From positions 558,001 through 622,000 of the forward strand of contig OX621175.1 of NCBI GenBank assembly GCA_951640195.1: DNA of 64,000 nt, given 5' to 3'. The notes beneath the pieces were generated by a model, which was not told the DNA's origin, searched no databases, and saw only the letters and a list, made by a program, of their open reading frames with translations. The position numbers and the translations under genes were made by a program. Shown here piece by piece: positions 35,260 to 45,386 of the stretch; position 1 is the first letter of the stretch; every line of letters begins with the position of its first letter. Source of the stretch: Porpolomopsis calyptriformis (lineage: Eukaryota > Basidiomycota > Agaricomycetes > Agaricales > Hygrophoraceae).

Positions 35260-36096
35260 ATGACTCCTTCCCACCAAGGCCACTACGTCCGATTCTTCAA
35301 GCAGTCTGGAGTGGTGCACCGCACCGCTCCTGTCTTTCTCGATTGTGATTCTTTCCACTACTACCTTCAGCGTACCCCCTCCGACGCCGACCTCTGCTGG
35401 TCCTCTTTCTCTTGTTTTGCTTGCGGTGGCAAGCATAAGGTCAGAAAGTGTCCGTATGTTCACTGGCCAATCCAGCATGTTTGTGACTTGATAGAGGATC
35501 CGCTTGGTATGTGTCTTGTTTTGTCTTTATTAGTCTATGTTTGTTGATAATAGGCTTTCCTTCTTTTTTAGCTTGGGATGACGACGCCCCTCCCCCTACT
35601 TCCCAGCTCCCTTTGGAGGAGCAGGTCAATTGGGGGTCCGACAAGTGGGCTGACTCTCTTCCTTCCGTCAAGAAGGAGGTAGTTGACTGGGCTGCCAGTC
35701 CCCCTTTCCGTCCTTGGACCCCTGGTCCATTGAGTGTTTTGTCTAGTGGTAATGCTCTCAACACTCTCGCTCTCTTCATAGTTGCTGATTTCTTTGCCTT
35801 TTTTAGTCGAAGATTTGTCATTGTCATTGACTAACGTCAACGTCAAGATCGAGGAGGAAGAAGTTCCTCCCAGTTTGTTGTGGAGTCCCACCAACGATTG
35901 GTTGGGTGAGGAAGTGAGAAAGATAGCAATGGGTTTCGTCGAAGGGAAGGCTGCCAAGTTGCAGGCCTCCGGTGGTGACACCAATGGGGCAATTTACTGG
36001 GGTAATAAGTTGGCCGCATTAGATGGTCAAGTAGTCTCGAGTTTCGTAGAGTTCTTGAGGGACAGTATGGTGCAAGAGATTGCCAAGACAGACTAG
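35260..36096 (+). CDS. three-exon zinc-knuckle-like protein carried by the nested element
   Basis: The ATG at 35260 lies 50 bases after a TATAAA box. Exons 35260-35506, 35572-35748 and 35807-36096 join in frame through GTATGT...TTTTTTAG and GTAATG...TTTTTTAG introns, giving 237 residues and stopping at TAG. The N-terminal part has a metal-binding-like array CFACGGKHKVRKC (C-x2-C-x3-H-x4-C, one residue shorter than a retroviral knuckle). The middle is Pro/Trp-rich (WDDDAPPPTSQLPLEEQVNW). The C-terminal part is acidic then amphipathic (KIEEEEVPPSLLWSPTNDWL, SFVEFLRDSMVQEI). It is intact here, while the other copy has a nonsense codon. The function is unknown; a gag relative or a captured host gene are both possible. 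Confidence 0.7.
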
Positions 36097-39000
36097 TTTA
36101 GATAGTTAGTCGGACACGGACTCCCCCTTCCTTTGTATAAATAGTTTCCGCTGCCAATAAAGACAGCCCCCTTTCCAAAGAGAACAGGCAAAGAAAAGAA
36201 AGGAACGAAGAAAAGAGAAGAATTTCAAGAGAGTGAATGCCAATTTCATGACACTACCACCCCATCAACAACAACATCAAAACTGCTGATGGCCATATGT
36301 TCAAAGCCCTTGGTATAGGTGACATCCCCTTGACCCTCTCAAATAGGACATCCAAAATGCCAGTCCTCCTGAAGGAATGCATCTACAGCCCCAATCTTGC
36401 ATTCACCCTGATATCAGTTGGTAGACTAACCCAGGAGGCAAAGAATGTGATCTTTAACAAAGACCATGCCTTAATCAACCACCCGAAAGGACATACCATA
36501 GCACAAGCACCATACTCTAATGGCCTCTACTGATTTCTCTCCTCCAACAACACCAAAATGTACGCCAACACCTCAGCAATGAGAATGAGCTTAATAGAAG
36601 CTCACCGCAAACTTGGTCATATCTCCTGTGCTACTGTAAAGCATATGGTTGATGCAAAACTTGTGGAAGGAATAGAAATTGACCCTACTTCCAAGGAAGA
36701 ATTCTGTGAACCATGTGCTAAAGCTAAGGCAGCTTGCAAACCATTCCCAAAGGAATCCACAATGAGAGCTACACACTATGGTGAATGCATCCACTGGGAT
36801 CTATGGGGACCCTCCAAGTACCAAAGCCTAGGTGGTAAAAGCTACACCGCCTGCCGAACAGATGACCACTCCTGAGAAGTTGCAATATACTTCCTATCCA
36901 AAAAGAGTGAGATGCTTGACACTTATAGAAAAGATGAGGCCCTAATCCATACCCAATCAAATGGTGCAAAAATCAAGCACCTGCACTCAGATCGAGGAGG
37001 AGAATTTACTAGTACAGAGTTCAATGAGCACCTGATGAAACAAGGTACCAGATGTGAACTCACTGTGCACAACTCCCCCCAGCAAGATGGCATATCTGAG
37101 TGTGGCATGCATACCTGCGCAGAACACACCCATGCTCTCCTACTCGCCTCTGGTATGCCTTGGAGCCTCTGGGCAGAAGTGATGCGTCACAGTGTATAGC
37201 TCCAGAACTACTCACCCACCTACACACTGAACAGCAAAACGCCATACCAAATGGCCAACAGCAAGCGACCGAACCTCTCAGGGATTCAAGAATTTGGTGC
37301 CGCCACCTATGTTAAAGACCTTGCAGCCAGGAAACTCAATCCCCACACCCACAAAGGCTGACTTGTCGGCTACGACACCAAAAGCGAAGGCTACTGGATC
37401 TATTGGCCAACTAAACGGATGGTCAGTATTGAATGGGATATAAAATTTAACCCAGCAGATGTACACGTCCAAAACGATGAATCCATCATTGTCCCCAACA
37501 ATGCCATGGGTGAGGGGGAGGGCAATGCCGCTCACCCTGCATCTCAAAAAACTGACCCGGAAGGGTCCCTGTCAGTGCCTGAGACTCACGGAAACCAGTC
37601 AGCGCCCAGGGACGACATAGAGCCGACTGGGGTACTTACCTCCAATCCTGTCCCAACCCCCACACATACACCTGCTCATCCTACTTCCACCTCCACTATC
37701 CCACTCATACTGACCCGCTCAACCCATCTGCACTTGCCTGCGGGATCCTACTGGGCACTGAACAAAGGGAAACCCCTTCAAGCGTCTCTCGCAGATGCTG
37801 CAGCATTGGTATGTGATACACAATGTGACAGCAATGCTGAATTGGCTATTGCTATCAACCACCACTAGTCACATAACTCCACACTTATGGAGTCGATGTA
37901 TGCACTCGCTGGCTCCATGGGTAACAAGCCCAAATCCCTCAATGAAGCCTTTCAAAGTCCTCACACTGAGGAATGGAGGGAGGCCCTGAAATATGAAATA
38001 GGGCAGCTAGAGAAGCTCTGGACATGGGAGATTATGCCCAGACCACAGGGTAAGCCCATCATCCCCTGCTCAATTGTCTTCAAAGAAAAGACCAATGCCA
38101 ATGATAACGTCAAAACTTGACATATATGGATCATTGCAGGGGGTCACTGACAAGTCTATGGTGTCAACTACACCGAGACCTTCTCATGTGCCACAAAAAT
38201 GCCATCTGTCTAAGCAATACTTGCTGTAGTGGCCAAATTAGATTGGGACATCCATTAAATCGATATAAAGAGTGCATACCTCAATGCCCCACTCACTGAG
38301 GAAGTCTATATGATCCTGCTGCCTACTGTCCTAAAGCCTAGGTAGGAGGGAATGGTATGTCATCTATTGAAAGCCATGTATGGCCTTAAACAGGCTGGTC
38401 ATGAGTGGTATGAAATGCTTGCATCTGTGCTTGATCAGCTTGGATTCATAAGATCCGATATTGACCACTCCATATTCTACAAAACTGAACCCACTAATCT
38501 TGTCATTACTGTTGCAACTGATGATATAGCCATCGCAGGATCCATGCTTGAGGCAATCACTGAATTCAAATGCCAACTTACATCCCACTTCAACATTGCT
38601 GATCTGGGAGAGATCCACTGGTACCTTGGATTCAAGATCAAGAGAGACTGCCCTGCCTGAACCATCTCAATCAATCAATGAGCATATATAGATGCTATGG
38701 TTGCCAAATTCAACCTTGAAAAAGCCAAACCAGTGCTCCTTCCTGCTCAACCTGGTCAACTGCTCACCCATGCCAACTCCCTATCCACTCCAGCAGAACA
38801 ATCTGAAATGAAGAATGTTCCATATGCTGAAGCCATTAGCCATGTACTCTGGCTAGCTATTATATCATGCCCAGATGTTGCTTTCAAGGTAGGTCAGCTA
38901 GCTCAATTCGTCAAGAACCCTGGCATGTCCCATTTGGATACACTTAAGAAACTAATCTCATACTTGGGATCAACAAAAGATCTCTGGCTGACTCTGGGGG

Positions 39001-39489
39001 GAGAGAAAGAGGTAGAACTAAAAACCTATGTAGATGCTGATTGGGGATCTCAGGTGGATTGCCACTCCATCTCTGGCTATGCCATGATAATTGGAAAGGG
39101 TGCAGTGACCTGGAGCTTAAAGAAGCAACCCATTATAGCGCTATTGACAACCGAGTCTGAGTATATAGCCCAAATGCATGCACTCAAGGAAGTACTCTGG
39201 ATACGTCAATTCCTCGGTGAACTCATTGGCAACTTCTCTGAACCAACCATCATGTTCTCTGACAATCAAGGAGCTATTGCTCTTGCTGAAAACAACAAGT
39301 ACCATGCCTGATTAAAACATATCGACATTAGATACCATTTCATCTGAGAAGCTGTACTGGACCACCAGGTAGATATACGATATGTCCCAACTGCTGAGAA
39401 TGTTGCAGACATCTTTACCAAACCACTGCCATCTCCAAAATTCCACTTCTTTCATGACAAACTTAGACTATGTGCCAATTGAGAGGGAG

Positions 39490-39616
39490 TGTAGAGATAG
39501 CAATCATACTACATCCCATTAGTCATTATATCACATATTCACAAGTATGGGAATGTAAGAAGCTGCTGACTACAGTTACAATGATTCATTAAGAATCTGA
39601 AGTACTACTACTAACA
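39490..39616 (+). repeat. 3' LTR of the copia element
   Basis: 127 bases matching the 5' LTR, immediately preceded by the purine tract GAGAGGGAG (39481-39489), which would prime plus-strand synthesis. Confidence 0.93.
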
Positions 39617-39621
39617 AGTGG

Positions 39622-39982
39622 GAGGGGAACAGGGAAATCAAGATGAATGGGTGCGAATGGGAAGGGAACAGAGGCAAACGGGAAGGGAATGGGGGCAAAT
39701 GGGGGCAAATGGGTTGTAATAGATTGCAATGGATGTAAAGGGTAGCATTCATACCAATAAACAGTGATTCTGATATATTCAATGGATGAAATTGTCTGCA
39801 ATCAGTTTCTAGCTATTGTATGTTCAATTTCAGCCATTCCGTAGTATTTATAATAATTCTATTGATTACAATTGTTTTGAGTGACTACGAATGGGCGGGT
39901 TTTTCACTGGGCCTCAAGTTCTATCACACTCTCTTCGAACAAGCCTAAGTTAGCCCAACTTATTCACATGCAAATGGGTCAC
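39622..39982. other. G-rich spacer with G-quadruplex candidate
   Basis: Repeated GGGAANGGG/GGGGGCAAAT units follow the copia target duplication. The run 39685-39713 has four G-tracts (3, 5, 5 and 3 Gs) separated by 3-5 bases, which fits a four-stranded G-quadruplex. No gene is visible. Confidence 0.6.
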
Positions 39983-40638
39983 TCAAGTCTGACGCTGGTA
40001 ATTAAAGCTCCACCTCGCAGGCTTATCTGGATGACGGCACTCTTGTACCCTCATCACCGCCGAAGGCCGTGGACAACTCCTCAGACGAGCACTCATTGGA
40101 ATCCCCAATGGAATCCCCAGGCTACGATCCTTCACCTCCCATGGAATCCCCATCCCACGATCAATTTGGCGATCCACCATCACCGTCTCCACCCTCACCA
40201 ACCACCCCGCCTCCTTCGCCCACTTTTCAAATTCCTTTTTCATGTAATCATCCAAGTGTTTTTGGGCCTTCTCACGGTCTGTTTCTACATCATAAACTAC
40301 GACGTAGGAGTCATACTGTTGGGTGATAAAATAAATTGCGCTTGTAAAAAAATCAATTAAAGACGTACAGCTTTCAACGCAGCTTGAGAGGTCCACCAAC
40401 TATACCACACTTTCTCACATCGCGATGTGCAGTGTTCGTGAGATGCTCGTTTCGGACAACTCTCACGACACAGATCCTGGTTGAAGGATGTAAATGGTCG
40501 AGCCCTAAAAATTTAAAAAGCTGGACGTACGTGAATCTCGGTTGTATCGCGTTTCCATATGCGAGTCGGATTACCAGTCAGGGGAACAGCACTTATGACG
40601 ATGAGAAAGGCAAAAATAGTGATCAAAGAGAGATGCAT
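39983..40638 (-). CDS. small secreted cysteine-containing protein
   Basis: The ATG at 40638 opens a signal peptide (MHLSLITIFAFLIVISAVPL). Exons 40638-40531, 40476-40369 and from 40315 join in frame. Intron donors are GTACGT in both cases and acceptors are CCAG and ACAG. Exon 2 holds four Cys in 17 residues (LCRESCPKRASHEHCTSRC). Two more follow in the last exon, for six in the mature protein. The middle is Lys/Glu-rich helix-like (REKAQKHLDDYMKKEFEKW). No family is recognised. Size, secretion signal and Cys pattern fit a small secreted protein. The 3' end may include one more intron before 39983. Confidence 0.6.
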
Positions 40639-41158
40639 GATAGTCGAGTGTTGGTGGGGGGGGTTGGATAAAAAGACCTGCTTTCTGCGATGGGAGTGGC
40701 CAGCACTAGGAGATGTTGATGGCTAACCGGTCGGGTCATGATTTGAATATCAAATTCAACCCCGTATTTGCAATGCGGCGGGCCTCAAAAAGTGGGCGTA
40801 TCGAAGAGCATAGCTCATACGCAGCCTTGAGGGGTTGCTGTCAGAGCTTGATCCTGTTGGAAGTTAGCGAGGATGCGAGCTCGCTGTTGGGTAGATGGTC
40901 CGTGCGTAGGTACGTTCATTTGTAATACCACACCCGTTTGCCTCCGACGTCAGCGAGGTACAAACCGTTTCCACCAACAGATCCCAGTCGCACAGCCAAC
41001 ACGGTAGAATTGCGATCGCAGGTACTTGCTCCCATCCTCCTTAGATGACTGGATAACTGGCTTATTGTCGGTTTCAAGCTGCCTTTGTTTTGATCGTACC
41101 TCGTCCATCGGCATCGCAGTCTGTAGGCCACATCGAATAATCACCCACTCTCCATAGA
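40639..41158. promoter_or_regulatory. intergenic, divergent promoters
   Basis: About 520 bases between the secreted-protein ATG (minus) and the ATG at 41159 (plus). A poly-G run (GGGGGGG near 40658) lies just upstream of the secreted-protein gene. No other gene is supported. Confidence 0.4.
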
Positions 41159-41710
41159 ATGGCAGACTCTCCGCAGAACCCCATAATCCCCAGTTGGCTC
41201 CCCTCCCTCTTTTGTGATGTTTCACCCGGGTACGAGTCTGAGCTATACGGCCCGATCACTGCATTGCTCAGTCAATACTTCCCCTCTAATCGGGAATTTA
41301 TGGTCGTACCCATGGGAAGAGTTCGCCTACTCTCGACGGATGAAAGAGTTGGGGAGCAGCCAGTGAAAGTTCCGTTCTTCACTGTTTTCAAAGCTGCCGC
41401 TTCCCCCGAGGACGATCGACTTTTGACCTTTGTGGAAGTAAAGCCAGCCAATATGACTCTTACAGCAGCCAAAGAACGACTGGGGAAATATTTTGAGGCT
41501 CTCAGGCACAAGCGTATGTTCGATAGCCGGAATCCTCCGCTTGACCATCTTCAAGGGCTATTGGTTGTGGGTAAAAAGGCCCATCTGGTTTCCTTGTCTG
41601 CACCAGGAGGGCTCGTTCAGTGTTCGCCACCCCTCGACATTTTAGGCAATGAAGTGCATGATTTTCTGATGAGCGTAGTTACTCAGAATTCCGAGTTGAC
41701 CATGAATTAG
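41159..41710 (+). CDS. single-exon hypothetical protein, PD-(D/E)XK-like
   Basis: A 183-residue intronless frame starting MADSPQNPIIPSWLPSLFCD. The central part reads FTVFKAAASPEDDRLLTFVE followed by VKPAN. A hydrophobic strand ending in E-x-K, preceded by an acidic residue and followed by a helix (TAAKERLGKYFEALRHKR), is the pattern of PD-(D/E)XK nuclease cores. Many fungal proteins of unknown role share it. The last part predicts a further strand-helix (LQGLLVVGKKAHLVSLSA). This fold assignment is inference from the pattern, not from a match. Its stop codon overlaps that of the minus-strand frame 41707-42096. Confidence 0.55.
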   Translation: MADSPQNPIIPSWLPSLFCDVSPGYESELYGPITALLSQYFPSNREFMVVPMGRVRLLSTDERVGEQPVKVPFFTVFKAAASPEDDRLLTFVEVKPANMTLTAAKERLGKYFEALRHKRMFDSRNPPLDHLQGLLVVGKKAHLVSLSAPGGLVQCSPPLDILGNEVHDFLMSVVTQNSELTMN

Positions 41711-42096
41711 TACACCAGGGCGCGCATGTAATTGTATCCCAAAAAACGTTGGTAGTCCAGGCTCATGAAGCCTAGGCAAAAAGCGAGTCTTCCCAGTCTA
41801 ACGCGAAACCATAGCGGAATTATTAGCAGCCTGAAGAGCATCTCCATAGGCGTATATGGCTGGAACAGAGTGGTAATCAGTTTGAATTGGGTGGAATGAG
41901 TGGACAACCATACATCTTTTCGCTTGCAAGTATGGAGAACTACATCCAACACATTGTGGAATTCACAGCGGCGCGAGTTGGTCTGTACGTCTCCCAGTGA
42001 AGATAAAGTCTGGTTGGTGATGTCGTGGATGCCCTGATTCGACATCTGCACAGCTTTACAACTAGTCCAGACCACGCGGAGAGACGACATCCTCAA
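41707..42096 (-). CDS. hypothetical short ORF
   Basis: A 129-codon frame, MRMSSLRVVWTSCKAVQMSN to FLGYNYMRALVY, with one hydrophobic segment (FRLLIIPLWFRVRLGRLAFC). Nothing is recognised. It lies between the convergent 41159 gene and the 3' end of the NLR gene and may simply be open by chance. Confidence 0.25.
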   Translation of the reverse strand: MRMSSLRVVWTSCKAVQMSNQGIHDITNQTLSSLGDVQTNSRRCEFHNVLDVVLHTCKRKDVWLSTHSTQFKLITTLFQPYTPMEMLFRLLIIPLWFRVRLGRLAFCLGFMSLDYQRFLGYNYMRALVY

Positions 42097-42335
42097 CAGA
42101 CGATTTTTGGCTCTGCGTCACAATCGTTAGTAACCTCAGATAGAAATAATAAAATCGAGGCGCTTACGGTGAGCCGGGGATAAACCATGCTTGAGACCAA
42201 CGTGGACATTTAGAAATAAATACCGGAGAGAAATCTAATGAAATTCTATTGTATCATGAAGCGGAAACCCTCGCAAGAATAATCAGTAACTTACATTCAC
42301 AAACGGACACTCAACTGGCTGCCGCCGATTTCTGG

Positions 42336-45171
42336 TTATCCCAGCTGGCTTAGAGAAAATCTCTGTTCGATTGCTTTCATTTCGTCACGTTGGCCTTGTG
42401 ACTGATAGAGACTAGCAAGGTTCTCTGCCGCGATCCGAGTTTTTGAATAGTGGGCTCCCGTGGACTTTTCAAGGCTAGCCACGACCCGCTTGTAGAATAT
42501 CGCAGCTTCATCGTATCGTCCTTGTGACTTGTAGACAAATGCAAGGTTGTTCACAGTCGCAAGCGTGGATGGGTGGTCGACGCCCAGATGCGCCTCGTTG
42601 CCAGCTAATGCTCGCTTAAAGAGTGTCTCCGCTTTGTCGTATCGTGCTTGTGAACGGTAAACGTCTGCGAGGTTGTTCACTGAGATAAGCGTGTCTGGGT
42701 GGTTGGCACCCGGATGCTCCTCAGCACCAGCTAATGCCCGTTTATGGAGCATCTCAGCCTCGTCGTACCGTCCTTGTGAGTCGCAAACACCTGCAAGGTT
42801 ATTCACCAATGTAAGCGTGTCTGGGTGGTTGGCACCCAGATGATCCTCGAGGGGAGCTAATGCCCGCTTGAGAAGTGTCTCAGCCTCGTCGGATCGTCCT
42901 TGTGACTCGTAAAAGCTTGCGAGGTTGTTTACTGATGTAAGCGTGGATAAATGGTCGGCACCCAGATGCTCCTCTTTGCTAGCTAATGCCCGCTTAAAGA
43001 GAGTCTCAGCTTTGTCGTATCGTGCTTGTGAACGGTAAACGCCTGCGAGGTTGTTCACAGACGTAAGCGTGTCTGGGTGGTTGGCACCCAGATGCTCCTC
43101 TTGGTCAGCTAGTGCTCGCTTGAAGAGCGTCTCAGCTTCGTCGTATCGTCCTTGCGACTCGTAAACAAGTGCGAGGTTGTTCACCGACCTGAGTGTGGAT
43201 GAATGGTTAGCATCCAGATGCTCCTCTTTGTTAGCCAATGTCTGCTTGTGGAGCGCCTCAGCCTCGCCATGTCGTCCTTGTGACTCGTAAACAACTGCGA
43301 GCTCGTTCATCGACATAAGCGTGGACAGATGTGCGCATCCGAACTTCGTTTCGTACGCTTCGAGGACTTGCTTCCACAGCAATTCAGCATCATGATATCT
43401 CCCTCGATTCTTCAAATACAGAGCAAGCGTCCGATTTGCGTTAACCAGCTCAAGATTTATACCGCACTCATTACTCCACCGATTCAGCGATTGTAAATGT
43501 GGCATGAATGTTTCACATTCAGACCACCGTTCTGGTGATTCGGGGTTTTCTATGTGCCGGAATGCACCACAAACGAGGGAGACCGATGACTGAAGCCATT
43601 CGCGATACGTATCTTCTTTCTTCGCGCCTTCGTGCCTTATGAATCTGATTAAATCGTGAATCCACAGCGAAGTGTTCCACTCAGTAAATCGATATTCCAC
43701 TAAAGACAGCGCTTGTAGTTTCTGTAAGGCAGTCCGGAGTTTGGTCGTTGAGCAAAGCAGGGCAGCCAATGAATGAAACTCGGAGAATATCGGAGAATCA
43801 TGATTGGGTTGCGATGAAGTATCAATTGGTGGGTACTGTGGGTGCAACCATTCTTTAGCTCCTTCAGTGATCATCGCAACCGGGATATTTTCTGGATCAA
43901 GGAAGGAAAGGATTTTAAACAGATTGCTGATATCGGCGGATTCTTGTTGCAGTTCATTGAACTGCTTGATGAACGTGGCTGCAACCGATCGCTCCTGGTA
44001 TGGAGTTAAATCGTTCTCCCATTCGACTACCTGTCGTCACCGGCAAACAACCATTAAGCACAATAAGAGTGATACTTGAGTGTATATGCACCTACATCTA
44101 TCTTTTCATTGCCCATGTATAAGTCATACATTTCGTGGAGAGTGGTGTGAGTTTTTCTCATAAAAGACGCCATTTGGACAACGGCAAGTGGAAGGCGACC
44201 GACACATTCAACCAATTCCTCGGCGCGGCTTAATCCAGAGGGGGTTACAGTCTCCATATTGACACCAGCATCTTGGAAAAGAAGATTTGTCGAATCGCGC
44301 AGTTCAAGAGGGTGAAGTTGGTATATCGAATGATGATTTCCTCCCATAGTCACCAGAACCTCAGCGACGTCCTCGGTCCGTGTGGTGAACAGTATGCTTC
44401 CTCGCGCATTTCTGCGAGGAAGGTGAGTCTGAAAAAATCCAATTGAACTCCTGTCGACGTTATCGAAAACGAGAAGCCAATTCTCGTGAGCTTCTTCCAA
44501 CCACAGTCGAGCCGCAATCAGTTTGGCATCTTGTTCCTGGAGGTGGCGATCAGGATGACGAACGAGATCGAGAATTTTGGCAAGTCCATCAGTTAGTTTG
44601 TCGACACTGGTAGCCGATATCCAAAATATATATGGGTATTGACCCCGATCGACTGATACTTTGACATAACGCAAAACTAACTGAGACTTGCCGACGCCAG
44701 GCATCCCGTATACAACGCAATAGCTCGGTGCATCGTGCTGGGTGTTGGTTAAAGCCTTCTGTAGGAAATCTACTTCTTTCTCTCTTCCAGCAAAGTGAAC
44801 GGAAAGGAGACCGATGGGGGAATCATTGATGGATCGTGGAGATGCCGGTCCGCCTTCACGATCTAGTCGATAAAGGAAATCAGATGAGATACCGCAGATG
44901 AAAGCATCAGAGATCGCATTTGCGAACTCATGGCCAAGTGAAATTACTAGGTCACCGTGCCAGACAATGCTAACTCACCTTGGGGATAAACATGGTAATT
45001 GATAATGTTTTGGTTCAAATTAGAGATGAACTGATCACGTCCGCTCAAGTTGACCGTGCTCTCGTTGATCTGAACGCTGGGTAAAGATATGCCGGTCATG
45101 GCGGAGGTGGAGGGAATGCTCAGCACAGCACCAGGTTGCTTACTAATCATATACCATCTACAATTATTCAT
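42336..45171 (-). CDS. NLR-like protein: NB-ARC plus nine TPRs
   Basis: Fungal STAND/NLR protein. Exon 1 (45171 to about 44987) encodes a short N-terminus with SVQINESTVNLSGRDQF. A spliced exon continues through FAGREKEVDFLQKAL into the NTPase: Walker A GMPGVGKSQLVLRY, Walker B-like WLLVFDNVD, an RGSILFTTRT sensor motif and GRLPLAVVQMA. After the intron at about 44089-44027 the winged-helix part (FNELQQESADISNLFKILS) leads to nine 42-residue kinesin-light-chain-type TPRs (consensus SVNNLA.VY.SQGRYDEAETLFKRAL.). All catalytic P-loop residues are present. There is no recognised effector domain at the N-terminus. Such proteins sense non-self or damage in fungi; the ligand is unknown. Confidence 0.9.
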
Positions 45172-45386
45172 AATCCGCCTTCGGTGGATTATGAGAAATG
45201 TGTTTGATACAAAATTTGATGTGTTGAGACGGAAACCCTACAGAGGTATCCTTCGCAGTTGTTGATCCCCACCGCCGATGACCACACTACAATAATTCCA
45301 GTGTGTGGACTGCGCGTAAATAGGTCATAAATAATACATAATATTGCAGTTCTACAATATTGAAAGCGCTCTACTGTATAGGAACG
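45172..45386. promoter_or_regulatory. NLR promoter region
   Basis: About 215 AT-rich bases between the NLR ATG and the stop of the seven-helix gene, both on the minus strand. It must contain the NLR promoter and the 3' end of the upstream gene. A short inverted sequence occurs (TAATCCGCC TTC GGTGGATTA, 45171-45191), which spans the NLR start. Confidence 0.45.

Larger units (their letters stand above)
34543..36253 (+). mobile_element. 1711-bp TG...CA element nested in copia (solo-LTR-like)
   Basis: The copia protease frame breaks at 34542 and resumes exactly after 36258. The insert starts TGTCACAAC and ends CATGACA (5-base inverse ends TGTCA/TGACA). CTACC is duplicated at 34538-34542 and 36254-36258. 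TG...CA ends with a 5-base duplication are the signature of LTR retroelements, so the simplest reading is a solo LTR. Near its 3' end it has a TATAAATAG box (36136) and AATAAA (36156), as expected of U3/R/U5. Unusually, the putative U3 has a second TATAAA (35205) driving a spliced ORF. A second, truncated copy at 24216-24763 ends at the same base. Confidence 0.9.
33474..39480 (+). pseudogene. copia gag-pol polyprotein
   Basis: Gag starts MTDTLLILNSSSIEIPKLH at 33474. A CCHC-like knuckle follows near 34265 (C-x4-C-x4-H-x4-C), then the protease DSGASRHFSPN (34488). Here the inserted element splits the frame, which resumes after 36258 (IKTADGHMFKALGIGD). The integrase shows HRKLGHIS, a zinc-binding CEPCAKAK, and the DDE residues in HWDLWGP, LHSDRGGEF and QDGISECGM. 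Reverse transcriptase reads YGLKQAGHEWYE, and its active site reads ATDD where the family normally has YVDD or VVDD. RNase H shows VDADWGSQ and TTESEYIA. In-frame TGAs lie at 33975, 36531, 36873, 37359, 38118, 38658, 38679, 39309 and 39345, with a TAA near 34147. Confidence 0.93.
33321..39616 (+). mobile_element. full-length Ty1/copia retrotransposon, nested and inactivated
   Basis: Two LTRs of 127 bases, both TG...CA, bound the element, and the same 5 bases, AGTGG, flank it on both sides (33316-33320 and 39617-39621). That is a perfect target-site duplication. The interior encodes gag, protease, integrase, reverse transcriptase and RNase H in copia order (PR-IN-RT-RH). A 1711-base element plus its 5-base duplication is inserted at 34543, so the original copia element was about 4.6 kb. 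Many in-frame stops inactivate the polyprotein. Confidence 0.95.

Noticed and set aside
34543..36253. DNA transposon as the origin of the nested element
   Set aside because: TG...CA ends with a 5-base duplication and no long terminal inverted repeat or transposase favour an LTR; kept only as a minor alternative.
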